The notes: a model not told the origin generated them from the sequence alone. 64,000 bases of DNA from Ideonella sp. (GCA_016721465.1 JADKIA010000009.1:1-64000); one strand, 5' to 3'; counted from the stretch's first letter, positions 34,502-43,561 are shown. Translations and numbers: made by a program.

Positions 34502-34906
34502 GGCTTCTCCTCAAATCGGACTTTTGAAATTCAGTGATGCACTACCCCCGTGTCGCCCAGCTGTCACGGCAAGGCTGCCCATGAAGCTGGCAAGGGGTCA
34601 AACGGGACCTGCGCTGCTGGGCCCGCCCGGTGATCCGACATGCGTTGGATCGCAATTTTTCAGTGTCCAGCAGTGCCCATGTCATGGTTTTGACACAAAG
34701 CAAGCAGTACACACCGTCCGATGTTGACATCCTCGCCCGATGCGCGATCGGCGCTCGGAGCGCCCGAATGGGGGTTGGATTTCAATACAAATCGTCATCG
34801 CATTGAGCCATATCGGCCACTTTACTATTCCATTCGACGATTTCTGGCTTTTTTTCGTCATCGGCCCTGCCTAGACTGGACGCTGCTGCTTGATCGGAGA
34901 CAAACC
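34502..34906. promoter_or_regulatory. Divergent promoter region with a PHO-box-like site
   Basis: A 405-bp gap between the DUF47-pit operon and the saccharopine-dehydrogenase-like gene. ATGTCAT-GGTT-TTGACAC (34679-34696) has PHO-box spacing and 11 of 14 matches, and is partly palindromic. An AT-rich stretch near 34780-34850 includes TTGAGC, 17 bp, TATTCC, a possible promoter for the plus-strand gene. No reading frame with coding character was seen. Confidence 0.4.
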
Positions 34907-36001
34907 ATGCGCATCGCCCTGCTCGGCGCCGGCCACATTGGCCAGACCATCGCCCACCTGCTGGCCGACACCGGCGACTACCAGGTCACCGTGTTCGACA
35001 AGAACCCTGCGGCACTGGTGCGGATCGAAGGCGAGCGCATCGCCACCCGCGTGGTCGACACCGAAGACGGCACCGCGTTGCTGGGGGCGCTGACCGACCA
35101 GGACACCGTGGTCAACGCCCTGCCCTACCACCTGGCCGTGGCCACTGCCACGGTGGCACGCGACGCCGGCTGCCATTACTTTGACCTGACCGAAGACGTG
35201 GCCGCCACCCGGGCCATCAAGCAGCTGGCGCAGGGCGCGCACACCGCGTTCATGCCGCAGTGCGGCCTGGCGCCCGGCTTCATCGGCATCGTGGCGCACC
35301 ACCTCACCAAAGGCTTCGAAAGCTTGCAGGACGTGAAGATGCGCGTGGGCGCGCTGCCCGCCTTCCCGACCAATGCGCTGAAGTACAACCTCACCTGGAG
35401 CGTGGACGGCCTGATCAACGAATACTGCCACCCTTGCGAGGCCATCCGCGACGGCGAGCGCCTGGACGTGCTGGCGCTCGAGGGCCTGGAGCATTTCTCG
35501 CTCGACGGCACCGAGTACGAGGCCTTCAACACCTCGGGCGGCCTGGGCACGCTGTGCGAGACGCTGGAGGGCCGTGTGCGCACGCTCGACTACAAGAGCG
35601 TGCGCTATCCCGGGCACTGCGCGCTGATGAAGATGCTGCTGGAAGACCTGCAGCTGAAAGACGATCAACAGACGCTGAAGGACATCCTGCGCAGGAGCGT
35701 GCCCGGCACCATGCAGGACGTGGTGCTGGTGTTCGTCACCGTCAGCGGCATGCGCCAAGGCAGCCTGGTGCAGGAGGTGTTCGCGCGCAAGATCTTCGCC
35801 GACCGAAGCGAGGCAGCGCCCCTCTCGGCCATCCAGATCACCACCGCCGCGGGCATTTGCGCGGCGGTGGATCTGTTCCGCGACGGCCGGCTTCCGCCCA
35901 GCGGCTTCATCCGGCAGGAGCAGGTAGAGTTGCCGGCCTTCCTGGCCAACCGCTTCGGGCGTGCCTACCAGCAGTCGCGCCAGGTGGAATCCATCGGCTG
36001 A
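34907..36001 (+). CDS. Saccharopine dehydrogenase family protein (lysine catabolism-like)
   Basis: A 364-residue NAD(P)-dependent protein. ATG 34907 has GGAGA eight bases upstream. The Rossmann motif MRIALLGAGHIGQTIAHLLA opens the chain. VTVFDKNPAALVRIEGE, TVVNALPYHLAVATATVARD and MPQCGLAPGFIGIVAHHLTK match saccharopine dehydrogenase/reductase. The C-terminal part (LTWSVDGLINEYCHPCEAIR, YPGHCALMKMLLEDL) is typical of the family. The next gene, 12 bp away, is an ALDH7-type dehydrogenase that would oxidise the aminoadipate semialdehyde released from saccharopine. The pair therefore suggests lysine breakdown; direct lysine 6-dehydrogenase activity is an alternative. Confidence 0.82.
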   Translation: MRIALLGAGHIGQTIAHLLADTGDYQVTVFDKNPAALVRIEGERIATRVVDTEDGTALLGALTDQDTVVNALPYHLAVATATVARDAGCHYFDLTEDVAATRAIKQLAQGAHTAFMPQCGLAPGFIGIVAHHLTKGFESLQDVKMRVGALPAFPTNALKYNLTWSVDGLINEYCHPCEAIRDGERLDVLALEGLEHFSLDGTEYEAFNTSGGLGTLCETLEGRVRTLDYKSVRYPGHCALMKMLLEDLQLKDDQQTLKDILRRSVPGTMQDVVLVFVTVSGMRQGSLVQEVFARKIFADRSEAAPLSAIQITTAAGICAAVDLFRDGRLPPSGFIRQEQVELPAFLANRFGRAYQQSRQVESIG

Positions 36002-36013
36002 ACGAGACCGCTC

Positions 36014-37519
36014 ATGAACACTGCCTACCCCCTGCTCACCGGCCTTGGCGTGCACGCCGGCGCACTCAAAGGCGGCGCCCTCGCCGCCCGCTCGCCGATC
36101 GATGGCGCCACGCTGGCGCAGGTGCACGAGGCCACGCCGGCCGAAGTGACCGAGGCCATCGGCCGCGCGCAGGCCGCGCAGCTGGTCTGGCGCGAGGTGC
36201 CGGCGCCCCACCGCGGCGAGCTGGTGCGGCTGTTCGGCATGGAGCTGCGCGCGCACAAGTCCGCGCTGGCCGCGCTGGTCACCCTGGAGGCTGGCAAGGT
36301 CACCAGCGAAGGCGAGGGCGAAGTGCAGGAAATGATCGACATCTGCGACTTTGCCGTGGGCCTGTCGCGCCAACTGCATGGCCTGACGATCGCCAGCGAA
36401 CGCCCTGGCCACCGCATGATGGAGCAGTGGCATCCGCTGGGCGTGGTGGGCGTGATCAGCGCGTTCAACTTCCCCGTCGCGGTGTGGGCCTGGAATGCCG
36501 CGCTGGCCCTGGTGTGCGGCGACACGGTGGTGTGGAAGCCCAGCGAGAAGACGCCACTGACGGCCCTGGCCACGCAGGCCTTGTTCGAACGCGCCGCCCA
36601 TCGCTTTGGCAGCGATGCCCCGGCCCACCTGAGCCAGGTGCTCAATGGCCGCGCGCCCGTGGGTGAAGCCCTGGTGGACGACCCCCGCGTGGCGCTGCTG
36701 TCGGCCACGGGCTCCACCCGCATGGGCCGTGCCGTCGGCCCGCGCGTGGCGGCTCGTTTCGGACGTTGCCTGCTCGAGCTGGGTGGCAACAACGCCATCA
36801 TCGTGACGCCGAGCGCAGACCTCGACCTGGCCGTTCGCGGCATCCTGTTCGGCGCCTACGGCACGGCCGGCCAACGCTGCACCACCACACGCCGGGTGAT
36901 CGCCCACGCCAGCATCCACGACGAGCTGGTGTCGCGGCTGGAGCGCGCCCGCGCCAGCCTGAAGATCGGTGACCCGCGCGAGGCCGGGGTGCTGATCGGC
37001 CCGTTGGTGGATGGCGCCGCCTTCGAGGGCATGCAGCGCGCCCTGGCGCAGGCGCGCGAGCAAGGCGGCCAGGTGCGCGGCGGTGAGCGTGCGCTGGCCG
37101 ACAAGCACCCCGAGGCCTGGTACGCCACGCCGGCGCTGGTGACGATGCCCGCGCAGACCGCCGTGGTGTGCCACGAGACCTTCGCGCCCATCCTCTACGT
37201 GCTGCGCTACGAAGCACTCGACGAGGCCATCGCGCTGCAGAACGGCGTGCCGCAAGGCCTGTCGTCGGCCATCTTCAGCAACGACCTGCGCGAGGCTGAA
37301 ACCTTCCTCAGCGCGCGTGGCTCGGACTGCGGCATCGCCAACGTCAACATCGGCACCTCGGGCGCCGAGATCGGCGGCGCCTTCGGCGGCGAGAAGGAAA
37401 CCGGCGGCGGCCGCGAGTCGGGCTCGGACGCCTGGAAGAACTACATGCGCCGCGCCACCAACACGGTGAACTACTCGCGCTCGCTGCCCCTGGCGCAGGG
37501 CGTCAAGTTCGACCTGTGA
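36014..37519 (+). CDS. Aldehyde dehydrogenase, ALDH7 (aminoadipate semialdehyde dehydrogenase-like)
   Basis: A 501-residue NAD-dependent dehydrogenase. Motifs: HPLGVVGVISAFNFPVAVWA (cofactor and Asn site), WKPSEKTPLTALATQALFE, LLELGGNNAIIVTPSADLDL (general base Glu), YGTAGQRCTTTRRVIAHASI (catalytic Cys). The C-terminus IGGAFGGEKETGGGRESGSD and AWKNYMRRATNTVNYSRSLP is diagnostic for the antiquitin/ALDH7 subfamily, which oxidises 2-aminoadipate-6-semialdehyde in lysine catabolism. It is co-transcribed with the saccharopine dehydrogenase family gene. A hairpin terminator lies just downstream. Confidence 0.88.
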   Translation: MNTAYPLLTGLGVHAGALKGGALAARSPIDGATLAQVHEATPAEVTEAIGRAQAAQLVWREVPAPHRGELVRLFGMELRAHKSALAALVTLEAGKVTSEGEGEVQEMIDICDFAVGLSRQLHGLTIASERPGHRMMEQWHPLGVVGVISAFNFPVAVWAWNAALALVCGDTVVWKPSEKTPLTALATQALFERAAHRFGSDAPAHLSQVLNGRAPVGEALVDDPRVALLSATGSTRMGRAVGPRVAARFGRCLLELGGNNAIIVTPSADLDLAVRGILFGAYGTAGQRCTTTRRVIAHASIHDELVSRLERARASLKIGDPREAGVLIGPLVDGAAFEGMQRALAQAREQGGQVRGGERALADKHPEAWYATPALVTMPAQTAVVCHETFAPILYVLRYEALDEAIALQNGVPQGLSSAIFSNDLREAETFLSARGSDCGIANVNIGTSGAEIGGAFGGEKETGGGRESGSDAWKNYMRRATNTVNYSRSLPLAQGVKFDL

Positions 37520-37542
37520 GGCCCTGCGCGGCGCGCAGCAAG

Positions 37543-37562
37543 AAGCCGCCCGCAGGCGGCTT
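37543..37562 (+). terminator. Hairpin terminator after the ALDH7 gene
   Basis: AAGCCGCC-CGCA-GGCGGCTT is a perfect 8-bp stem with a four-base loop, 24 bp past the stop. It has only a short T tract but lies correctly for termination. Confidence 0.7.
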
Positions 37563-37618
37563 GCTCGGGAGGCTGCAGGCCGTGGCCCGCAGCGGACCAG
37601 GCGCCGAGCCGATGCGCA

Positions 37619-37792
37619 TCACTTGCGACGCTTGATCCCCGTGGCGATTGCCGCCACCAGGCCCAGGCCCACCAGCGCCCAGCTGCCGGGCTCCGGTACA
37701 TGGTTGTTCGCGAGTGCGGCGAAAGCCAGTGATGGGCTCGCCACCACTGTGGCCACGGCCACACGGATCAGGGTCGATTTCAGGTTCAGCAT
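37619..37792 (-). CDS. Very short PEP-CTERM sorting-signal peptide
   Basis: A 57-residue product starting at ATG 37792. A signal peptide (MLNLKSTLIRVAVATVVASP, cut after SLAFA) is followed after only about five residues by VPEPGSWALVGLGLVAAIAT, the PEP motif and membrane helix, and the basic tail GIKRRK. That is a complete exosortase sorting signal with almost no mature domain between the two signals. PEP-CTERM proteins are normally cut by exosortase (EpsH) and linked to exopolysaccharide; no exosortase is in this window. It may be a decoy, a residual fragment of a larger gene, or a small surface peptide. It is divergent from the glycerophosphodiesterase operon. Confidence 0.72.
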   Translation of the reverse strand: MLNLKSTLIRVAVATVVASPSLAFAALANNHVPEPGSWALVGLGLVAAIATGIKRRK

Positions 37793-38163
37793 CGCGGGCT
37801 CTCGGTCTTTGAATGAAGGTAAGCAATGGTTACGGCAGCAGCCGGCCAAGTCAAAGGCCCCGTGGCCCTCGCGTGGGGGGGTGAAGCCTCGACATCCGTG
37901 CGGATTGCACGCGCCAAGCATCGACACCCCGCAGACCCGGGGGGCAAGGCAAAGCCACGCCGCCGCCCGACGGCCTCGTGCCAACCCTCTTGGTGTCCCG
38001 TGCTTGCCGCGTTATGGTCGAGCCGCCTCGCGCAGTCGGCGGACCGTCTCTTCGCCATCGGCATGGCCTGTCATGCCACCGTCACTGCGCTGACACGGCA
38101 GCATCACCTTCGCGGCCGAAACTTCCGCTCCTCGTTCCACCCCACCCCGCAGTCGGAGACCCC
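37793..38163. other. Intergenic region upstream of the phosphodiesterase operon
   Basis: A 370-bp gap. It contains the three-repeat PHO box listed separately at 38068-38096. No coding frame with convincing composition was seen. Confidence 0.5.
38068..38096 (+). promoter_or_regulatory. PHO box with three 11-bp direct repeats
   Basis: CTGTCAT-gcca-CCGTCAC-tgcg-CTGACAC. The half-sites start at 38068, 38079 and 38090, exactly 11 bp apart. The first pair matches the PhoB consensus at 13 of 14 positions. It lies about 70 bp before the glycerophosphodiesterase gene and its alkaline phosphatase partner. Confidence 0.78.
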
Positions 38164-39372
38164 ATGAACTCAACCCGATCGATCCCCTGGGCGCTGGCCG
38201 CCCTCGTCGTGGCGGCCAGCGCCGCCCTGCTGTCGGCCTGCGGCGGCAGCGACGCCACGCCGCTGCTCACGCTGGACGGCAACAAGCCGCTGGTGGTGGG
38301 CCACCGTGGCGCTTCAGGCTACCTGCCGGAGGAAACGCTGGAGGCCTATCAACTCGCCATCGATCAAGGTGCCGACGTGATCGAGCCCGATCTCGTGTCC
38401 AGCAAGGACGGCGTGCTCTTCGCCCGCCACGACCCGAACCTGGCCTTCAGCACCGACGTGGCCAGCCGCCCCGAATTCGCCAGCCGCAAGCGCACGAACT
38501 GGCCGGTGGATGGCGAGTTGCAGACCGGCTGGTTCGCCCACGACTTCACGATGGCCGAGATCAAGACCCTGGGTGCGCTCATCACCGATGCAGAGCGTCC
38601 ACAGGGCAACAACGGCAAGTTCAAGGTGGTCACCTTCCAGGAGATCATCGACCTGGCCAAGGCACAGAGCACGAAGCTGGGCCGCACCATTGCCGTGTAC
38701 CCCGAGACCAAGAACCCGACCTACCACCGTGACCTCGGCCTGCCACTGGAGGACAAGCTCATCGCGATGATCACGGCCGCCGGCTGGAACAGCAAGACCG
38801 CGCCGATCTTCGTGCAGAGCTTCGAGCCCGGCAGCCTGAAGGAGATGCGCAACAAGGGGCTGAACACCCGCCTGGTGCAGTTGATCGACGCCGACGACTA
38901 CGACCTGAAGGCTGGCACGCTCACGTATGCCGCCCCCTACGACAAACCCTACGATTGGGCCAAGGCCGGCGACAAGCGGCTGTTCAGCGCGATGGTCACG
39001 CCGGCGGGTCTGGCCGAAATCAAGGCCTATGCCGACGGCATCGGACCCTGGAAGCCCTATGTGGTGCCCGTCAAGGGCACGCTGGACGCGGCCGGCAACA
39101 TGATCGATCGCAACGGCGACGGCAAAGTCAACCTCAACGACGCGTCGACGCAGGCGCCCACCAGCCTGATCACCGACGCGCACAAGGCCGGCCTGTTCGT
39201 GCACCTCTACACCTTCCGCAACGAGAAACGGCGCCTGGCCTACGACTACAACGGCGACCCGCAGGCGGAGTACCTGCAGTTCTACCGTCTGGGCATCGAC
39301 GGGCTGTTCTCCGACTTCCCGGACACCGCGCTGGCCGCACGCGCCGTGTACCTGAAAGAGATGGGCCATTGA
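38164..39372 (+). CDS. Glycerophosphodiester phosphodiesterase, lipoprotein
   Basis: A 402-residue enzyme that cleaves glycerophosphodiesters to glycerol-3-phosphate and alcohols. The signal and lipobox are ALAALVVAASAALLSACGGS (Cys near residue 23). Catalytic motifs of the GDPD barrel: LVVGHRGASGYLPEETLEAY, GADVIEPDLVSSKDGVLFAR, HDPNLAFSTDV, then AVYPETKNPTYH and FVQSFEPGSLKEM. An EF-hand-like calcium loop DRNGDGKVNLNDA lies near residue 325, inserted before the last catalytic segment. It is the first gene of the operon leading to alkaline phosphatase, behind a strong PHO box, so it is likely induced by phosphate starvation. Confidence 0.9.
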   Translation: MNSTRSIPWALAALVVAASAALLSACGGSDATPLLTLDGNKPLVVGHRGASGYLPEETLEAYQLAIDQGADVIEPDLVSSKDGVLFARHDPNLAFSTDVASRPEFASRKRTNWPVDGELQTGWFAHDFTMAEIKTLGALITDAERPQGNNGKFKVVTFQEIIDLAKAQSTKLGRTIAVYPETKNPTYHRDLGLPLEDKLIAMITAAGWNSKTAPIFVQSFEPGSLKEMRNKGLNTRLVQLIDADDYDLKAGTLTYAAPYDKPYDWAKAGDKRLFSAMVTPAGLAEIKAYADGIGPWKPYVVPVKGTLDAAGNMIDRNGDGKVNLNDASTQAPTSLITDAHKAGLFVHLYTFRNEKRRLAYDYNGDPQAEYLQFYRLGIDGLFSDFPDTALAARAVYLKEMGH

Positions 39373-39896
39373 TGCCGCGCGCCGCCCATTCCGGTTGGCG
39401 GCCCTGGCTCGCCGCCGCCGGCCTGCTGCTGGCGGCGGCGCTTGCGGTGGCCGACGACGGCGCGGCGCTGACGCTCAAGTTCAGCGACTTCCACCGCCAG
39501 CCCGTTGGCCCGCGCGGCCTGGAACTCAGTGACCACTTGCGCGCCGCGGACGGCCGTGCGGTGCGCATCGTCGGCTACATGGTGGCCAGCGAAGCGCCGC
39601 AGCCCGGCCGCTTCCTGTTCACCGCCCGTCCGGTGCGGATGAGCGAGCACGCCGACGGCGACGCCGACGACCTGCCGCCCGCCACCGTGCTGGTGCTGCT
39701 GGACGGCGCGCAAGCGGACCATGTGGTGCCGCACCAGGCCGGGCCGATCGCGCTGAGCGGCACGCTGTCGGTCGGCCGGCGCGAGGCCGGCGACGGCCAG
39801 GTCAGCTGGGTTCGTCTGCAGTTGCCGGCCGATGCGACACGGCGCGCCTTTGCCCGACCGATCGGCGCCGGTGCGAACCTGGCCCACACCCATTGA
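39372..39896 (+). CDS. Small exported hypothetical protein of the Pho operon
   Basis: A 174-residue protein whose ATG 39372 overlaps the stop of the phosphodiesterase gene (TGATG). The N-terminal signal peptide is WLAAAGLLLAAALAVADDGA. The mature part holds DFHRQPVGPRGLELSDHLRA, RIVGYMVASEAPQPGRFLFT, ATVLVLLDGAQADHVVPHQA and GPIALSGTLSVGRREAGDGQ. These are OB-like, beta-rich features that resemble small periplasmic proteins with a DUF3299-type core, but I cannot assign it firmly. It lies between phosphodiesterase and alkaline phosphatase, suggesting a role in periplasmic phosphate scavenging or secretion of one of them. Confidence 0.72.
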   Translation: MPRAAHSGWRPWLAAAGLLLAAALAVADDGAALTLKFSDFHRQPVGPRGLELSDHLRAADGRAVRIVGYMVASEAPQPGRFLFTARPVRMSEHADGDADDLPPATVLVLLDGAQADHVVPHQAGPIALSGTLSVGRREAGDGQVSWVRLQLPADATRRAFARPIGAGANLAHTH

Positions 39897-39919
39897 CCCA
39901 TTGATTCAGGCCGACCCCC

Positions 39920-41983
39920 ATGCGCGGCCCGCCCACCATGCCAAACCGATCCTTGCCCAAGGCCCTGACGGGCACCCTGGCGCTGGCCTGCCTGGCGCTG
40001 AGCCAAGTGGCCATGGCCGCGCCGTCCGTGAGCCGGCTCACGCCGCCCAGCGAATTGTTCGCCAACGGCCGGCCAGCACCCGTGATTGCGCGCTTCCTGC
40101 CCGGCCAGCGCTTCGACCTGCAAGCCACCCTGCGGCCCGACCCGGGCCAGCGCATCGTCTCTGCGCGCTTCTTCATCGACGGCGTGGCGGTGGGTGCACC
40201 CACGGCACTGCGCGACTGCGGCAGCGGCTGCGTCAAGGGCCTGCCTGCCGAGGCCGCCATCGCCACCGTGCGCGCGATGTCCGTGTCCAGGCCCGGCCTG
40301 CACGAGTTCCAGGTGCAGGCCACCCAGGCCGACCAACAAAGCGTTGTCGCCCGCGGCAATTTCGAGGTGCTGCCCTTCGCGCCCGGTGTCGGACCCAAGG
40401 CACGCAACCTCATCATCCTGCTGGGCGACGGGCTCGGCGTGGCTCAACGCACCGCCGCCCGCGTGGTCGGCGGCCGCTATGTCCAGGGCAAGGTGACCAC
40501 GCCGCTGGCCATGGACACCTTCCCTGCGACCGCTTTGGTAAAGACGGCGTCGCTCAATTCGATCGTGACCGATTCCTCGCCCGGCATGACCGCCTACGTG
40601 CTGGGCAACAAGAACGACAACAACGAGGAGGGCGTGTTCCCCGACGACACGCTGGATGCCTTCGACAACCCGCGCATCGAGTACCTGGCCGAGTACCTGC
40701 ATCGCACCCAGGGCAAGGCCCTGGGCCTGGTCACCACCGCCGACGTGTTCGACGCCACGCCCGCCGGCAACGCCGTGCACACCAGCAACCGCAGCGCCGG
40801 CACCGGCATCGTCGACCAGTACCTCGACGACCGCCACCTCACGGGCCTGAGTGTGCTGATGGGCGGCGGACGCAAGTGGTTCCTGCCGGCCAGCACGCCC
40901 GGCTCGGCGCGCGCCGAACGCAACGACTACGCCTTCTCGTCCACCGAAGCACACACCGCCGACATCGTGCGCCGCTGGGGCGCAGCGCCCGGCACGATCG
41001 ACCTGAATCGTGACCTGCTGAGGGACTTCCAGCAGGCCGGCTTCGCCTACGCGCCCGACAAGGCGAGCCTCGACGCCATCGACCCGCGCCGCACCAGGCA
41101 GCTGCTGGGCCTGTTCAACCTGTCCAACATGAACGTGGCGCTGGACAAGATCGACGGCCGCCGGGCCAAGCAGCAAGGCCTGGCCGAACCCACGGTGGTG
41201 GACGACCACGGCTTCCCCGACCAACCCATGCTCGACGAAATGGCCGCCAAGGCGCTGGCCGTGCTGCAGCATCAGCCCAAGGGCTTCGTGCTGATGATCG
41301 AGGGCGCTTCCATCGACAAGCAGGCGCATGCCATGGACACCGAACGCTGGCTGCTGGAGACGCTGGAGTTCGACCGCGCCGTGAAGGTGGCGCAAGACTT
41401 CGCGCGCGAGCACGGCGACACGCTGGTGATCGTGACGGCCGACCACGAGTGCTCGGGCGCGGCCCTCATCGGTGGGTCGCGCGTGAGCGACGCCGAGCTG
41501 CAGGCCCTGGCCAAGGCCGGTGGTGCGGACAACCTGCGCGACAAGGTGGTGGGCGTCTACGAGCAGGCGGGGTTCCCGCGCTATGTCCTCGCCGCCGATG
41601 GCTACCCGCAGACCACCGACATCGATCGGCGCATGCTCATCGGCTACGGCGCCAACGCCGACCGGTATGAAGACTGGCGCACCAACCCGCGGCCACTGCG
41701 CGACGGCGGCCACCCATTCGTCAAGCAGGAGCCGCTGGCGAGCTACCCGGCCAACCCGTTGGCGCGTGATGCCGAGGGCCGCTACCTGGTCACCGGGCAG
41801 GTGCGGGGTTCGTCGGCCGCGCACACCGGCGCGGACGTGCCCTTGTCGGCCTTCGGCCCGGGTGCCTGGCAGTTCGTGGGCGTGATCGACAACACCGATG
41901 TGTTCTTCCGCCTGGCGCAAGCGGTGGTGGCCGGGCCGCCGGCCGCCCCCGGGGCGGGGCGGCGCACGCGCGCGGGCCACTAG
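39920..41983 (+). CDS. Alkaline phosphatase (PhoA-like) with N-terminal extension
   Basis: A 687-residue secreted enzyme. The signal peptide (KALTGTLALACLALSQVAMA) is followed by an approximately 120-residue beta domain (LFANGRPAPVIARFLPGQRF) not found in short PhoA enzymes. Catalytic motifs: NLIILLGDGLGVAQRTAARV (first metal Asp), SIVTDSSPGMTAYVLGNK (nucleophile Ser), KGFVLMIEGASIDKQAHAMD (Glu, Asp, His) and IVTADHECSGAALIGG (Asp-His). The DSSP form of the nucleophile site differs from the DSAA of E. coli PhoA. ATG 39938 is an alternative start. It is the last gene of the PHO-box operon. Confidence 0.87.
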   Translation: MRGPPTMPNRSLPKALTGTLALACLALSQVAMAAPSVSRLTPPSELFANGRPAPVIARFLPGQRFDLQATLRPDPGQRIVSARFFIDGVAVGAPTALRDCGSGCVKGLPAEAAIATVRAMSVSRPGLHEFQVQATQADQQSVVARGNFEVLPFAPGVGPKARNLIILLGDGLGVAQRTAARVVGGRYVQGKVTTPLAMDTFPATALVKTASLNSIVTDSSPGMTAYVLGNKNDNNEEGVFPDDTLDAFDNPRIEYLAEYLHRTQGKALGLVTTADVFDATPAGNAVHTSNRSAGTGIVDQYLDDRHLTGLSVLMGGGRKWFLPASTPGSARAERNDYAFSSTEAHTADIVRRWGAAPGTIDLNRDLLRDFQQAGFAYAPDKASLDAIDPRRTRQLLGLFNLSNMNVALDKIDGRRAKQQGLAEPTVVDDHGFPDQPMLDEMAAKALAVLQHQPKGFVLMIEGASIDKQAHAMDTERWLLETLEFDRAVKVAQDFAREHGDTLVIVTADHECSGAALIGGSRVSDAELQALAKAGGADNLRDKVVGVYEQAGFPRYVLAADGYPQTTDIDRRMLIGYGANADRYEDWRTNPRPLRDGGHPFVKQEPLASYPANPLARDAEGRYLVTGQVRGSSAAHTGADVPLSAFGPGAWQFVGVIDNTDVFFRLAQAVVAGPPAAPGAGRRTRAGH

Positions 41984-42100
41984 AATTGCGGGTTTTCCCG
42001 AAGCGGATCGTGCGCCAACGAGGCGCACGCCCCATGCGTCACCCGCACGCCGCGCCGCCCCAAGGGCGGATGCCGGCGTGCGCAGCCCGAAAGCCCACCC

Positions 42101-43516
42101 GTGAGCACCGCCCACACCACCACCAGCGCCCTCAGCGCCCTCACCGCCCTGTCACCGCTGGACGGCCGCTACGCCGCACGCGTGGCCGCCCTGCGCCCGC
42201 TGATGTCCGAGTTCGGCCTGATGCACCGCCGGGTGCAGGTGGAGGTGGAGTGGTTCATCGCGCTCAGCGATGCGGGCTTCACCGAATTCAAGCCCTTGAG
42301 TGCGGCGGCGCGCGAGCGGCTGCGCGCGCGCGTGCAGGGCTTCAGCGAGGCCGACGCCCAGGCCATCAAGGACATCGAGCGCACCACCAACCACGACGTG
42401 AAGGCGGTGGAGTATTGGCTCAAGGGCAACGACCCGCTGCGCGTGCCCGGCGTGTTCGCCGGACAGCCCGAGTTGCAGGCCGCCGGTGAATTCGTGCACT
42501 TTGCCTGCACCAGCGAAGACATCAACAACACCAGCCATGCGCTGATGCTGCAGGCTGCGCGATCGCAGGTGCTGCTGCCCGGCATCGATGGCGTGGTCAC
42601 CCAACTGCGCGAGTTGGCGCACTCACTGGCCGACGTGCCCATGCTCAGCCGCACCCACGGCCAGACCGCCACGCCCACCACCGTGGGCAAGGAGCTGGCC
42701 AACGTGGTGGCCCGCCTGGACACTGCCCGCGCGCGCATTGCCTCAGTGCCGCTGCTGGCCAAGATGAACGGCGCCGTGGGCAACTACAACGCCCACCTCG
42801 CGGCCTACCCCGCGCACGACTGGGAGGCCTTCAGCCGCCGCGTGGTCGAGCAGCAGTTGGGCCTGCACTTCAACCCCTACACGATCCAGATCGAGCCGCA
42901 CGACTGCATGGCCGAGCTGTTCGATGCGGTGACGCGCTGCAACACCATCCTGGTGGACCTGTCGCGCGACCTGTGGGGCTACATCTCGCTGGGCTATTTC
43001 AAGCAGCGACTGAAGGCCGGCGAGGTGGGCTCGTCCACGATGCCGCACAAGGTGAACCCGATCGATTTCGAAAACGCCGAGGGCAATTTCGGCCTGGCCA
43101 ATGCGCTGCTCACGCACCTGAGCCAGAAGCTGCCCATCAGCCGCTGGCAACGCGACCTGACCGACAGCACGGTGCTGCGCAACATGGGGGTGGCGCTGGG
43201 CTACGCCGTGCTGGGCCATGCCTCGCTCGCGCGCGGCCTGGGCAAACTGGAGGTCAACCGCGCAGCGCTGGCGGCCGATCTGGACGGTGCCTGGGAGGTG
43301 ATGGCCGAAGCGGTGCAGACCGTGATGCGCCGCCACGGCCTGCCCGAACCCTACGAACAGCTCAAGGCCTTCACCCGTGGCTTGCCCGTGACCCGCGAGC
43401 TGATGCTGGGCTTCATCGACGGGCTGGCTTTGCCAACGGATGAAAAGACGCGCCTGCTGGCGATGACACCGGCCAGCTACACCGGCCTGGCCGAGGCGCT
43501 GGCGCGGCGGATTTGA
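42101..43516 (+). CDS. purB: Adenylosuccinate lyase
   Basis: A 471-residue enzyme of purine synthesis that cleaves SAICAR and adenylosuccinate to release fumarate. The start is GTG 42101. Motifs: ALSPLDGRYAARVAALRPLM near the N-terminus, DIERTTNHDVKAVEYWLKG, FVHFACTSEDINNTSHALML, MLSRTHGQTATPTTVGKELA and the superfamily signature GSSTMPHKVNPIDFENAEGN with the catalytic Ser loop. Length matches the beta/gammaproteobacterial type. It stands alone, followed by two structured repeat elements. Confidence 0.93.
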   Translation: MSTAHTTTSALSALTALSPLDGRYAARVAALRPLMSEFGLMHRRVQVEVEWFIALSDAGFTEFKPLSAAARERLRARVQGFSEADAQAIKDIERTTNHDVKAVEYWLKGNDPLRVPGVFAGQPELQAAGEFVHFACTSEDINNTSHALMLQAARSQVLLPGIDGVVTQLRELAHSLADVPMLSRTHGQTATPTTVGKELANVVARLDTARARIASVPLLAKMNGAVGNYNAHLAAYPAHDWEAFSRRVVEQQLGLHFNPYTIQIEPHDCMAELFDAVTRCNTILVDLSRDLWGYISLGYFKQRLKAGEVGSSTMPHKVNPIDFENAEGNFGLANALLTHLSQKLPISRWQRDLTDSTVLRNMGVALGYAVLGHASLARGLGKLEVNRAALAADLDGAWEVMAEAVQTVMRRHGLPEPYEQLKAFTRGLPVTRELMLGFIDGLALPTDEKTRLLAMTPASYTGLAEALARRI

Positions 43517-43561
43517 GCTTTGGAGATGGCACTGCGCCGATTGGCGCGGGCGCATTGGGCC

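Noticed and set aside
34530..34560. A further PHO box reading GTGTCGC-N4-CTGTCAC upstream of the DUF47 gene
   Set aside because: Only 11 of 14 matches, with the first half poor, and facing away from the DUF47 gene; too weak to list as a site.
39575..42115. 846-codon open frame on the minus strand opposite alkaline phosphatase
   Set aside because: Composition is antisense-like and the plus strand carries unmistakable phosphatase catalytic motifs.
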